Assembly (NCBI GenBank): GCA_937951615.1
Contig: CALFBH010000006.1
Coordinates: 36,326 to 100,325, forward strand
Origin: an uncultured Saprospiraceae bacterium
GTDB lineage: Bacteria; Bacteroidota; Bacteroidia; Chitinophagales; Saprospiraceae
DNA: 64,000 nt
Reading direction: 5' to 3'
The notes below the pieces were generated by a model. That model did no database searches and was not told the DNA's origin. It saw only the letters and a list, made by a program, of their open reading frames with translations. This document shows positions 55,626 through 64,000 of this stretch, piece by piece. The first letter of the stretch is position 1. Every line of letters begins with the position of its first letter. The position numbers were made by a program, and so were the translations under genes.

Positions 55626-56042
55626 GGTTTACAAATCGTGCATATCATTGTAGAAATTAGTAAATTTGGGAAAACACCTCAACAAATTGAAAGTGATTTA
55701 GATAAACTGATTTACATCATGAAACAATCAGATACCATACAAGACAAGAAGCAATTACCTGGATTTGCACAAGAAGACTGGATAGCACAGGCACTAAAAA
55801 AGGTAGATAAAAGTAAAATGACGCCTGAGCAAAGGATGTGGTTTGAAATATCTATGGCTAAAAAAGGAAGTATCATCGAGATGGAGAGAGAAGAGCGCGA
55901 AAGACAATTAGAAGAGGGTATAGTGGAGGGCAAAAAACAAAAGGCTATAGAAACAGCTCTTATAATGATAAAAGAAAATATGCCGACTGAAAAGATCGCA
56001 CTATACACAGGCTTATCCATCGAAGAAATTGAGCAATTATAG
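55626..56042 (+). pseudogene. C-terminal remnant of an Rpn-family nuclease/transposase-like gene
   Basis: From about 55626 the sequence reads QIVHIIVEISKFGKT, then YIMKQSDTIQD, MTPEQRMWFEISMAKKG, a charged helix (EREERERQLEEGIVEGKKQK) and the short tail NMPTEKIALYTGLSIEEIEQL. This is the C-terminal third of Rpn/PD-(D/E)XK family proteins. The N-terminal nuclease core is missing, and the frame upstream (from 55527) overlaps hemJ on the other strand, so only a fragment survives. It indicates past insertion of an accessory gene here. Confidence 0.65.
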
Positions 56043-56081
56043 CATTGTATAATAAACCCAATTTTTTTGAGTTATATTAGC

Positions 56082-57866
56082 ATGGTGAAAATTATTTCTA
56101 CCATCCTGTTATTGCTCACGTCTCTTGCTGTATCTGCACAAGATAGCCTCTCCTTGTATATTACACCTACAGATAAAGACGATATTTTTATAAAAAAGAA
56201 TATCAGTTATTCCAGCTTTCAGAAGTCTGAAGCAGATTTCACCAAAACACTTCGTCAGGTGCTGATGCAATTGCATGACCAAAGTTATCTGGCAGCTTCG
56301 ATTGACAGCCTTGTTTCCGATGAAAAAAACTATACAGCTTATCTGCATACAGGCAAGGCTTATGAATGGGCCAATCTCGAGAACGGCAATGTAGCACAGG
56401 CATTTCTAGCACAAATTGGCTTTCGCGAACGCTTATATTCTGGCAAGCCTTTTCATTATAAAGAAGTCAAAACAATACAGGAAAAATTGCTGACCTACGC
56501 CGAGAATAATGGCTTTCCTTTTGCCAGCGTATGGCTGGACAGCATACATATAGACGAGCAGCAAATCTCTGCCCGATTGTATATGCAGAAAAACCGACTG
56601 ATGACTTTTGATGGCGTCAATGTCGTAACAGAAACCAATATTTCACCCACTTACCTGGCAGGTTATCTTGGGGTCAAGTCGGGAGCTTTGTATTCGGAAG
56701 AAAAGGTGAAAAAGATTCGTAGCCGTGTTCGTGAGATGGCATTCCTGTCAGAAGAACGCCCGCCCAACATTACTTTTGTAGAGGATAAGGCAACGGTGAA
56801 TATGTTTCTGAAAAACAAAAAAGCCAGCCGTTTTGATTTTCTGGTTGGTTTTCTGCCGCGCAATGCAGAAACAGGTGGTTTTGTCCTGACGGGAAATGCT
56901 GAAATTGACCTGAAAAATCCATTTGGCACCGGCAAGGAAATTCGGGTAGAATGGCAGCAGCTTCGTCCGGGTACACAAAGTCTGGAAGCCCATTTTTTAT
57001 ATCCTTATTTTATTGGTTTGCCTTTTGGCTTCGACTTGAATTTTAATTTGTATAAACGAGATTCCAGTTATCTGGACTTGGAGCAGGACATTGGAGTGCA
57101 GTATCATTTTGAAGGTGGCAATTATCTGAAAGTCTTCTGGAATAATACCAGCACAAATATCCTGGAAATTAATGATAATCAAATTATCAACAGCCGCAGC
57201 TTGCCTGCGAATATTGATGTCAGCAATTCTATTTTTGGCTTAGAATACCGACTTGAAAAACTGGATTATCGTTATAACCCGCGCAAGGGATTTGACACAA
57301 AAATACGAGCGGGTGCAGGTATAAAACGCATTAAAGAAAACCAACAAATCACCGCACTTACTGACCCCAATGACCCCATTTTTGATTATAGCAGTTTGTA
57401 CGATACGCTCGAATTGAGAAGTTTTCAATACCGTTTCGATGCTCAATTTGATAAATTTTGGGCAATTGGAAAACGGGGGACGGTGAAAACCGGACTCAAC
57501 GGTGGTTACATTCTTGCTAAAAATAACCTATACCAAAATGAGCTGTTTCGTATTGGCGGAAATCGACTATTGCGGGGCTTTGACGAAGAGGCATTATTGG
57601 TTTCTTTGTATGCTGTATTGACGGCAGAATATCGTTTTATCATTGGTCAAAATTCCTACATTTATACCTTTGCTGATTATGCCTATATAGAAAGTAAAAC
57701 CGTCTCTGCTCAAATCACTGACCAGCCGCTTGGCTTTGGTGCGGGAATGACTTTTGAAACAAAGGCAGGCATTTTCGGACTCAGCTACGCCCTTGGCAGG
57801 CAATTGAATAATCCTATTGATTTTCGGGCTGGGAAAATTCATTTCGGCTATGTCAATTTGTTCTAG
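56082..57866 (+). CDS. Omp85-family outer-membrane protein (BamA/TamA-like)
   Basis: A 594-residue protein from ATG 56082 with a signal peptide ending at LAVSAQ. One or more POTRA-like domains (about residues 30-245, with LAGYLGVKSGALYSEEKVKKI) precede a surface-antigen barrel (about 245-594). Typical strands are FDFLVGFLPRNAETGGFVLTG, GNAEIDLKNPFGTGKEIRVEW and the motif RIGGNRLLRGFDEEAL, the Omp85 lid-lock-type segment. It ends in Phe. It is smaller than BamA and may help insert or translocate outer-membrane proteins; the specific client is unknown. Confidence 0.83.
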   Translation: MVKIISTILLLLTSLAVSAQDSLSLYITPTDKDDIFIKKNISYSSFQKSEADFTKTLRQVLMQLHDQSYLAASIDSLVSDEKNYTAYLHTGKAYEWANLENGNVAQAFLAQIGFRERLYSGKPFHYKEVKTIQEKLLTYAENNGFPFASVWLDSIHIDEQQISARLYMQKNRLMTFDGVNVVTETNISPTYLAGYLGVKSGALYSEEKVKKIRSRVREMAFLSEERPPNITFVEDKATVNMFLKNKKASRFDFLVGFLPRNAETGGFVLTGNAEIDLKNPFGTGKEIRVEWQQLRPGTQSLEAHFLYPYFIGLPFGFDLNFNLYKRDSSYLDLEQDIGVQYHFEGGNYLKVFWNNTSTNILEINDNQIINSRSLPANIDVSNSIFGLEYRLEKLDYRYNPRKGFDTKIRAGAGIKRIKENQQITALTDPNDPIFDYSSLYDTLELRSFQYRFDAQFDKFWAIGKRGTVKTGLNGGYILAKNNLYQNELFRIGGNRLLRGFDEEALLVSLYAVLTAEYRFIIGQNSYIYTFADYAYIESKTVSAQITDQPLGFGAGMTFETKAGIFGLSYALGRQLNNPIDFRAGKIHFGYVNLF

Positions 57867-57883
57867 TGACTTCAGACTTAAAT

Positions 57884-57921
57884 AAAAAAACCAGCGTATT
57901 TTTTAATACGCTGGTTTTTTA
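57884..57921. terminator. Strong bidirectional terminator
   Basis: AAAAAACCAGCGTATT - TTTT - AATACGCTGGTTTTTT forms a perfect 10-bp GC-containing stem with T-runs on both strands. It lies between the convergent Omp85 and zinc-ribbon lipoprotein genes. Confidence 0.93.
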
Positions 57922-57961
57922 TTTCCTTATGTTGGACTGCCCAAGTAGCCTCTAAAATGCC

Positions 57962-58666
57962 CTAATGCGATCCCACAAAAACATAAGGGCTATTTCCTTT
58001 ACTGCCATGACAAAGCGCATCTGCATCCCAATCGCCCTTTGTTTTTTTCCATGTACCACACTTGCATTTGAAAGTCAGGTCACTCCAATGTACGCGGTTA
58101 CACTTAGGGAACACATATTTATTATGCGCTCCGCTGGGTATCTGGATGACGAGTCCGTCTTTTGAACCTCCGGGTAGCCTAAACTCAACCCAGGTGTGGT
58201 CGCTTCGGCTTCTGAATTTTTTAGCACCACATTTGCACTTCTGCTCGGCTGCGAGGGCATCGGCCGCTCTTTTTCTTTCTGCCTCTGCTTTTTTAGCAGC
58301 AGCTTCTGCTGCGGCTTTCGCTTTGGCTGCGGCTTCCGCTTTTTTTGTAGCTTCTGCTGCGGCTAATCTATCTGCTTCTGCTCTGGACTCGGCAGCTATT
58401 CTTTGTGCTTCTGATTCTCTTGCAGCAGCTTCGGCAGCGGCTTTTTCTGCCGCAGATTTTTCTGCATTGGCTGCTTCATCAAGTGTTTTTTGATTTTCTT
58501 CTTGCTGTAATTTCTCTGCCTGAAGTGCCAGTTTTTCATCTAAGGATAATTCCTTTGAAGGATCAGAATTGAGAGCTGTTTTCTCGTCAGAATTTTTGCA
58601 ACTTACAGCCAAAATCAGTAAAAGAATTAATAGGGTATGTTGAATGATGGTGGAATTTGTTTTCAT
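57962..58666 (-). CDS. Lipoprotein with Ala/Glu-rich coiled coil and zinc-ribbon-like C-terminus
   Basis: A 234-residue lipoprotein from MKTNSTIIQHTL (58666), which gives the lipobox AVSC; a 14-codon extension is open but unlikely. Residues of about 45-150 are a long Ala/Glu/Lys coiled coil. The C-terminal 90 residues contain KCKCGAKKF, FPKCNRVHW and FKCKCGTWKK, two similar Cys-rich knuckles that resemble a zinc ribbon. I do not recognise the family. It lies 151 nt downstream of the large membrane-protein gene on the same strand and may share its transcript. Confidence 0.6.
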   Translation of the reverse strand: MKTNSTIIQHTLLILLLILAVSCKNSDEKTALNSDPSKELSLDEKLALQAEKLQQEENQKTLDEAANAEKSAAEKAAAEAAARESEAQRIAAESRAEADRLAAAEATKKAEAAAKAKAAAEAAAKKAEAERKRAADALAAEQKCKCGAKKFRSRSDHTWVEFRLPGGSKDGLVIQIPSGAHNKYVFPKCNRVHWSDLTFKCKCGTWKKTKGDWDADALCHGSKGNSPYVFVGSH

Positions 58667-58748
58667 AATGTGTTGAATTTTAAGTATAATGACAGAGCAT
58701 GAATGCATGAATGAATAAAATCAATTAGTCAGCATTTAAATTGGCGTT

Positions 58749-58807
58749 ATTAGTGATTGGTTCAATACAATAAGCAACTAATAACCAATCACTAATCAAC
58801 TAATTAC
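58749..58807. repeat. ATTAGTGATTGGTT inverted pair
   Basis: ATTAGTGATTGGTT (58749-58762) is perfectly complementary to 58783-58796 and is followed by more CTAATCAAC words. The right arm ends about 11 nt from the stop of the large membrane-protein gene (58818). It belongs to the same word family as 46325-46360 and 48426-48462. Confidence 0.8.
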
Positions 58808-58817
58808 TAAGCCCAAC

Positions 58818-61460
58818 TTAAAAGGGTAAAAAGAACTTAGAGATAAACCTGACCAAACCCGTCTTTCTTTTTATTTTGCCAGTATCTGCATCGACAATCA
58901 TTACATCACCATTGGTTTTTTTGAGATAAACATCACTGAAGTAGATATCGACCATGCGCAACTTTGTATCTACTGAAAACTGAGTGGTTTTTTGCCAACT
59001 TATAATCCTTTCCATCGGTACGCTTTTTACTTCGTGTCCTTCACCACTGACTACGGCGTCGCCTTGTGAGAGCAGTACCAGGCGACCTGGCCCTTTTGCC
59101 ACTCTAAAAAGTGTTTTGTCAAAAAAGGAAGAAGACAGACGGAAGCTGATGTGTGTATCCAGTGTCAGCGATTGGCTCATAGCTACGAGGTCTTTATAAT
59201 TGAAAATAACTTCTTCACCTTCTGCCAGATTCCATTCTATAAAAGAGGCTGTGCCGAGTGCGCTAAATTCTACAGGGTCTGCTCCTTCCTGCCCGGCTTC
59301 AATTTTATTCATGACGTAAGCCTTATTGCGCATTCTTGTGAGCATGGCACGATTCCAATAGGGCAGGACAACCTGCGGGGCTCTTCCCGAGGGGAAATAT
59401 TTTCGGGATATATACATATCCTCTTTATAGTCGGAAGCTATTTTGTATTGATTGGTGAATTGTTTGATGCTGCCATTTTTGAAATCTTTATCGGCTTGTT
59501 TTATATGAATATGAATGCCCGTTTTATCCGCGAAAACGACTCTGGCAAATACATATAAAAAGCTCTTGACAATAAGTATGGAAAAGAGGATATTCGACAA
59601 TATACTGGCAAAAAATATCCATTGATAAATCAGCATAAAACTGGTCCTTGTAATGGATTTGGCAGCTCTTGTACCTGTTATGATTTGAGCATTTGCCTGT
59701 TGGTTGAGTTGCCTGGATAAGTTGGCAAGATTACCAAGTTCCTGATTGATTGAATTGGAAGAAGCAATAGCCTGCTGGTTAGCCTCCTCAAATGCTTTGT
59801 TGGATGCAGTGGAGGCTTTGTTGGCACTGGCTTCGATGGCAGCAAGAGTGGAGGCTTCTGCTTTGTCCAAAGATTCATTGACCTGATTTCTCGCTTTATC
59901 TGCTGTTCTTTTCAACTTGGCATTGGAGTTGTCTCGGAATTGATTGGCTTTTCGCTCTACTGCTGCCCTCGCTTTTTTGCGTTTTTTGGCGTAAGCCGCT
60001 CTCACGATATCTTTCAGCTCATTCAATATTTTACAAATGAGCAGCCTAAGATTAAAACGACAATCTTCATCTTTAAAATCTTTACTAATATCTGTCAGAT
60101 GTTGAGGAACCGCAGCGTCAAATTGACCGAGCGAGAAGCTGGGAATTTTGTCGATCTCTTTTTTAGTGGCAGCCTCATTTGCGTCGATTTTACCGATGGC
60201 TGCTGTTCTGCTGGTTTGTATTTTGGTCTTGGTTTCATTGCTCAATCGTTCCTTGGTCGCGACTAATTCTGCGCCAGTTTGCCCTTGCATACTTTTTGAT
60301 TTTTCGAGTATGCTAATCAACTGATTATCCACTTTTTCCTGTCCTTCAAGGGCATTGGATTGTACATTATTGTCAAAATAATCGACTTGATCTGTGGCAT
60401 TGCCTTCTTGTGTGCTGTAATATTCATTGACAGACAATGCAATGTCCTGTTGAAATCTGGTGCGTCCGGGCAGAAAACGTTTGATTAAAACTTTCCTCAA
60501 TTCTCTCGACAATTGCTCTCTGACGAAAATGCTGCCTGTTGTATTGGCTAAGCCAAATTTGTCAGCATAGAGCCTGTAAACTTCTTTAAAATCATCGACG
60601 CCTTCTGTATAATCAAGGTATTGCAAACTGTCGGACCTAAACCTGACTACCCGCATGGAAACATTGACAATCTTCTGAATAGTTTCATGTCCTTCACTAT
60701 TGAGTTTTGGAAATTTATCCAGATTCTCTTTTACTGAATACTGCATCAGATGACGCATTTTTTTCCTCGTGTATTCATCATGTTTTTCTATAAACGTATG
60801 CTCATATACTGCATTCTGCGCTGTTTTTTTCATTTTATAAGACAGCACAAAACCTGGTATAGCAAACAATAAAATCGGACTCCAGAGCAATAAGGTTTTT
60901 AGCGAAAGCGAAAACAATTTTTTGGATGCTACCCCTGCAAACAAACTAATGTTTTGCGTCACGGCATAATATACCATGCGGAATAAAAGGGTAAACAGGC
61001 AGAAAAGAATGACCTGACCAACAGGCAAGACGAGAAGCATAAGGATGACAATAAACAGGAAATATGCTGATCTTGTGTGCCCCTTAATCGCAAAAACGAG
61101 GTAGGAGATTTTGTAGATGAGGAATAAAATCAGCGAAAAGAAAGGAATATTACCAAGTACACCAAACTGGGAGATGAGCAAAGACACTACACTAAATACA
61201 GCAGGCAATAAACCCAAAAACATCCATATTTTTCTCTTTATAAAAACAATAAAAAGCCCTATAGGAAGTAAAAAAACAGGAATTAAATTTAAAAATTTAT
61301 GTAGCTGGAATGGCTCGCCAAACAAAAAGTCCAGTTCGGAATAGCCCAATAAACGAAACAGAGAATTGTCAGCCACAGCAGGCAATAAGCCCAGTAATAA
61401 AATGACAAAATACAACTGTTCCCAGGGAAACACCTTTTTTGTTTTAACTGTTGTTTTCAT
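58818..61460 (-). CDS. Large multi-pass membrane protein with coiled coil and AIM24-like C-terminal domain
   Basis: An 880-residue protein that I cannot name. The first 215 residues hold about six membrane helices. The next 390 residues are cytoplasmic or periplasmic and strongly helical, with Ala/Asn/Lys-rich coiled coil (RAAVERKANQFRDNSNAKL, AASTASN-type runs). One membrane helix follows near residues 610-640. The C-terminal 200 residues are beta-rich, with GTASFIEWNLAEGEEVIFNY, LFRVAKGPGRLVLLSQGDAV and an S-V-P-M motif, resembling the AIM24 family. A role in membrane organisation is possible but not shown. Confidence 0.6.
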   Translation of the reverse strand: MKTTVKTKKVFPWEQLYFVILLLGLLPAVADNSLFRLLGYSELDFLFGEPFQLHKFLNLIPVFLLPIGLFIVFIKRKIWMFLGLLPAVFSVVSLLISQFGVLGNIPFFSLILFLIYKISYLVFAIKGHTRSAYFLFIVILMLLVLPVGQVILFCLFTLLFRMVYYAVTQNISLFAGVASKKLFSLSLKTLLLWSPILLFAIPGFVLSYKMKKTAQNAVYEHTFIEKHDEYTRKKMRHLMQYSVKENLDKFPKLNSEGHETIQKIVNVSMRVVRFRSDSLQYLDYTEGVDDFKEVYRLYADKFGLANTTGSIFVREQLSRELRKVLIKRFLPGRTRFQQDIALSVNEYYSTQEGNATDQVDYFDNNVQSNALEGQEKVDNQLISILEKSKSMQGQTGAELVATKERLSNETKTKIQTSRTAAIGKIDANEAATKKEIDKIPSFSLGQFDAAVPQHLTDISKDFKDEDCRFNLRLLICKILNELKDIVRAAYAKKRKKARAAVERKANQFRDNSNAKLKRTADKARNQVNESLDKAEASTLAAIEASANKASTASNKAFEEANQQAIASSNSINQELGNLANLSRQLNQQANAQIITGTRAAKSITRTSFMLIYQWIFFASILSNILFSILIVKSFLYVFARVVFADKTGIHIHIKQADKDFKNGSIKQFTNQYKIASDYKEDMYISRKYFPSGRAPQVVLPYWNRAMLTRMRNKAYVMNKIEAGQEGADPVEFSALGTASFIEWNLAEGEEVIFNYKDLVAMSQSLTLDTHISFRLSSSFFDKTLFRVAKGPGRLVLLSQGDAVVSGEGHEVKSVPMERIISWQKTTQFSVDTKLRMVDIYFSDVYLKKTNGDVMIVDADTGKIKRKTGLVRFISKFFLPF

Positions 61461-61700
61461 AATTCAATCTTCCTTTATTAAAGTTGAATGGAGTCAGAAA
61501 TTATGCAAATGAAAGTGTTTTGGAGAAAGGAAAATGTATTTAATTTTTAAAACTAAACAAATATAGATTAAAATATTAACAAATGTAATTATGTATTAAT
61601 GTTTTTAGTTCAGATTACAAATATGAGTATTGTTTATGCGGTTATTTAGACCAATGGTACAGATGAAGATACGGAGGGTATAGGTGGGCAGATTTTTGGT
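61461..61700. other. AT-rich upstream region of the large membrane-protein gene
   Basis: The first 240 bp of the 396-bp gap holds no ORF and no recognised repeat. It is very AT-rich (61540-61620) and must carry the promoter of the leftward gene. Confidence 0.55.
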
Positions 61701-61747
61701 ATAAAAAAATCCCCATGTTTATGCTCCTGCATAAACATGGGGATTTT
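61701..61747 (-). terminator. Rho-independent terminator for parE
   Basis: AAAATCCCCATGTTTATGC - TCCT - its complement forms a 19-bp perfect stem. On the minus strand it is followed by a run of seven T, so it ends leftward transcripts from parE. Confidence 0.9.
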
Positions 61748-61773
61748 GAAGTTTAGGAAAGATTACTTAGATT

Positions 61774-61852
61774 CAGTTACCAGTTACCAGTTACCAGTTA
61801 CCAGTTACCAGTTACCAGTTACCAGTTACCAGTTACCAGTTACCAGTTACCA
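61774..61852. repeat. CAGTTAC heptamer tandem array
   Basis: Eleven consecutive perfect CAGTTAC units lie in the 3' end region of parE, between its stop codon (61857) and its terminator. The perfect copies suggest recent expansion or strong homogenisation. Confidence 0.95.
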
Positions 61853-61856
61853 ATCA

Positions 61857-63707
61857 CTATTCCACCACCTGATCCAATTCTACTTTCAGGTTTTCGATAA
61901 TGAACTCCTGACGTTGTGGTGTATTTTTGCCCATATAATAGGAGAGCGTTTCCTGAATATTGGCGTCCTGCTGCACAATGACTGGCTCAAGGCGGATGTC
62001 TTCGCCAATAAAGCCACCAAACTCATCGGGCGAAATCTCTCCCAAACCTTTAAAGCGGGTAATCTCAGCTTTGCCAGACAGCTTCTCAACTGCCGCAAGC
62101 TTTTCAGTTTCGCTATAGCAATAATGCGTTTCTTTTTTATTCCGAACACGGAAAAGCGGCGTTTCAAGAATATATAAATGTCCCTGGCGCACCAAATCGG
62201 GAAAAAATTGGAGGAAAAAAGTCAGCAAAAGTAGGCGAATATGCATACCATCCACATCGGCATCCGTAGCAATCACGACGCGATTATAGCGCAAATCATC
62301 TAGCCCGTCTTCGATATTGAGCGCGTGTTGAAGCAGGTTAAATTCCTCATTTTCATAGACCACTTTTTTGCTCAAGTTGAAACAGTTGAGCGGCTTACCT
62401 CGCAGACTGAATACTGCCTGTGTCATCACATTTCGCGCCTTAGTAATCGAACCACTTGCCGAGTCGCCCTCTGTGATAAACAAGGTCGTCCCATGATGAT
62501 CATCTTTCTTTTTCTGGGTATAATGAACACGGCAATCCCTTAGTTTTTTATTGTGTAGATTGGCTTTCTTAGCACGTTGATTCGCCAGCTTTTTGACGCC
62601 TGCAATCTCTTTGCGTTCTCGCTCCGATTGCATGATGCGCTTTTGTAAAGCCTGTGCAGTTTCGGGATTTTTGTGCAGATAATTATCAAAATGCGTTTTC
62701 ACAAAATCATTGATAAACGTCCGCACCGTGGGACCATCCGGTCCCATATTTTGCGAGCCGAGTTTCGTCTTGGTCTGCGACTCAAAAACCGGCTCTTCTA
62801 CCCGCACACTAATCGCAGCTATAACAGAAGCCCGAATATCTGTAGCATCATAACTCTTATTATAAAAATCACGAACAGTTTTCACCAGTGCCTCTCGGAA
62901 AAACTGCAAATGTGTACCACCCTGCGTTGTGTATTGTCCATTGACAAAAGAGTAATACTGCTCGCCGTACTGATTGCCATGCGTCAGCGCAATCTCGATG
63001 TCTTCGGCAGCCAGATGAACAATAGGGTAGCGGAGTTGCTCTTTGCCCGTTTTGCGCTCCAGCAAATCCAGCAAACCATTTTTAGAATAAAAAGATTTAC
63101 CGTTAAAAAGAATTTTTAAACCAGCATTCAGATAAACATAATTCCACAACTGATTTTCCAGAAATTCGGGAATAAAACGATAATTTTTGAAAATAGACGG
63201 ATCGGGTCTGAACATCATCATCGTGCCATTTTCTTCCTTGCTTTTCGCAATTCTGGCATCATTAATCAACTCGCCTTTTTCAAATTCAGCGATTTTCGTT
63301 TTCCCATCGCGAATCGCCTGCACCTTAAAATAACCCGACAGTGCATTCACGGCTTTTGTACCCACACCATTCAGTCCCACCGATTTTTTAAAGGCTTTAG
63401 AATCATATTTTCCACCCGTATTGATTTTGGACACACAATCCACCACCTTGCCGAGCGGAATACCCCGACCATAATCGCGCACCATCACTGCACCATCTTC
63501 TATCTTAAGTTCTATCGTTTTTCCATGTCCCATGACGTATTCGTCAATAGAATTATCAATGATCTCTTTGACCAGAATATAAATACCATCATCAGGAGAA
63601 GAACCATCGCCAAGTTTACCAATATACATCCCAGGACGCATTCTGATGTGTTCTTTCCAGTCTAAGGAACGAATATTGTCTTCCGTGTAAGTGACTTGCT
63701 GAGCCAT
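61857..63707 (-). CDS. parE: DNA topoisomerase IV subunit B
   Basis: A 616-residue type IIA topoisomerase ATPase subunit. GHKL motifs are visible in [20 protein letters not shown] and [16 protein letters not shown]; the transducer Lys lies in QTKTKLG; and TOPRIM motifs are [11 protein letters not shown] and [21 protein letters not shown] favours ParE over GyrB (EGDSAGGS). It decatenates daughter chromosomes together with ParC, which is not in this window. The start at 63707 gives the usual [20 protein letters not shown] opening. Confidence 0.93.
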   Translation of the reverse strand: MAQQVTYTEDNIRSLDWKEHIRMRPGMYIGKLGDGSSPDDGIYILVKEIIDNSIDEYVMGHGKTIELKIEDGAVMVRDYGRGIPLGKVVDCVSKINTGGKYDSKAFKKSVGLNGVGTKAVNALSGYFKVQAIRDGKTKIAEFEKGELINDARIAKSKEENGTMMMFRPDPSIFKNYRFIPEFLENQLWNYVYLNAGLKILFNGKSFYSKNGLLDLLERKTGKEQLRYPIVHLAAEDIEIALTHGNQYGEQYYSFVNGQYTTQGGTHLQFFREALVKTVRDFYNKSYDATDIRASVIAAISVRVEEPVFESQTKTKLGSQNMGPDGPTVRTFINDFVKTHFDNYLHKNPETAQALQKRIMQSERERKEIAGVKKLANQRAKKANLHNKKLRDCRVHYTQKKKDDHHGTTLFITEGDSASGSITKARNVMTQAVFSLRGKPLNCFNLSKKVVYENEEFNLLQHALNIEDGLDDLRYNRVVIATDADVDGMHIRLLLLTFFLQFFPDLVRQGHLYILETPLFRVRNKKETHYCYSETEKLAAVEKLSGKAEITRFKGLGEISPDEFGGFIGEDIRLEPVIVQQDANIQETLSYYMGKNTPQRQEFIIENLKVELDQVVE

Positions 63708-63744
63708 TTTTATTTTTAATCTAAATTCTGTAATAATTTGTTTG

Positions 63745-63752
63745 CAAAAGTA
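63745..63752 (-). promoter_or_regulatory. TAnnTTTG promoter of parE
   Basis: On the minus strand TACTTTTG fits the -7 consensus, with a TTG about 20 nt further upstream as a possible -33 element. The distance to the parE start is 38 nt. Confidence 0.5.
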
Positions 63753-63831
63753 GTAATTTTACGGCAGAAAACCAAGTTTTAAAACAAATTGTTTTAATTT
63801 AAATTGCGATTAATTTGCAATGTATGTAGTT

Positions 63832-64000
63832 GGGTCGATGGTCGATGGTCCATAGTCCATAGACTAGACATAAAGAGCATTTAGTCGAGTGCCGAAAGGC
63901 ACTCGACCATCGACCATCGACCATCGACCATCGACCATCGACCATCGACCATCGACCATCGACCATCGACCATCGACCATCGACCATCGACCATCGACCA
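63832..64000. repeat. GGTCGAT heptamer composite hairpin with long GACCATC array, reaching the window edge
   Basis: The left arm (63832-63864) is GGTCGAT, GGTCGAT, GGTCCAT, AGTCCAT. An inner hairpin GTCGAGTGCC-GAAA-GGCACTCGAC (63884-63907) follows, and from 63905 to the window end about 13.7 perfect GACCATC units run on. The array continues beyond the window, so its full length is unknown. Confidence 0.93.

Noticed and set aside
61774-61852. Possible CRISPR array
   Set aside because: The unit is a 7-nt word without spacers; no cas gene is nearby. The same holds for 63905-64000.
61737-62177. Plus-strand ORF beginning in the CAGTTAC array
   Set aside because: It is antisense to parE and its first part is the tandem repeat; parE motifs on the other strand are decisive.
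63799-64000. ORF on the minus strand reading MVDGRWS repeats
   Set aside because: It is the translation of the GACCATC heptamer array. The 7-nt unit gives a 21-nt, 7-residue repeat in any frame, and there is no start context or family.

Overview
The window looks like a chromosome segment of a Bacteroidota bacterium, most likely from the Saprospiria (Lewinella/Haliscomenobacter-like). Supporting signs are type IX secretion sorting tails of both kinds (a CHU_C-type tail on the SprB-repeat protein and a Por-type tail on the M12B-like protease), several PorT-like outer-membrane barrels, TAnnTTTG promoter elements, several start codons that must be TTG or GTG, and moderately low GC. The species assignment is inference.

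Layout. 1-5.9 kb: a thermolysin-like M4 protease fused to plant-type leucine-rich repeats (cut by the left edge), an unknown 496-residue protein and a BadF-type sugar kinase. 6-15 kb: CtpA protease, an OM barrel, a LURP-one-like protein, an agmatinase-type ureohydrolase, KsgA, leucyl aminopeptidase, PdxA and LptC. 15-22 kb: a 1004-residue SprB-repeat surface protein, two OM barrels and a sorbosone-dehydrogenase-like lipoprotein. 22-26 kb: a two-gene Hachiman-type defence operon (HamA nuclease and HamB helicase, 8-nt overlap). 26-36 kb: alkaline phosphatase, a DUF3299-like lipoprotein, an FtsX/MacB permease, and a CotH protein, M12B-like protease and S74-domain protein. 36-41 kb: RlmD and a phosphorelay (hybrid kinase, free Hpt, single-domain regulator). 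41-48.4 kb: envelope biogenesis (LptD, amidase, MCE protein, OstA/LptA-like protein). 49.4-53.3 kb: DnaB helicase with two inteins. 53-64 kb: AAA ATPase with DUF234, HemJ, an Rpn-nuclease fragment, an Omp85 protein, a zinc-ribbon lipoprotein, a large membrane protein with an AIM24-like tail, and ParE.

The most unusual feature is not a gene. Between genes there are many short tandem-word islands, mostly of 7-nt words (GGTCGAT, CGATATT, GAATTAC, CAGTTAC, GCGGGTT) and some 6- or 8-nt words. They occur as single arms or as inverted pairs able to fold into long hairpins. They sit against stop codons, fill most gaps between convergent genes, and in two places enter coding sequence: an in-frame loop of about 80 residues in the FtsX-type permease, and the signal peptide of the OstA-like protein. 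A second repeat class consists of REP-like palindromes with a conserved TGAA/TTCA centre, and a third is a 160-bp MITE-like hairpin. Genes and repeats together suggest a chromosome whose transcript ends have been extensively colonised by hairpin-forming repeats. No tRNA, rRNA, CRISPR array or complete transposase gene was recognised.
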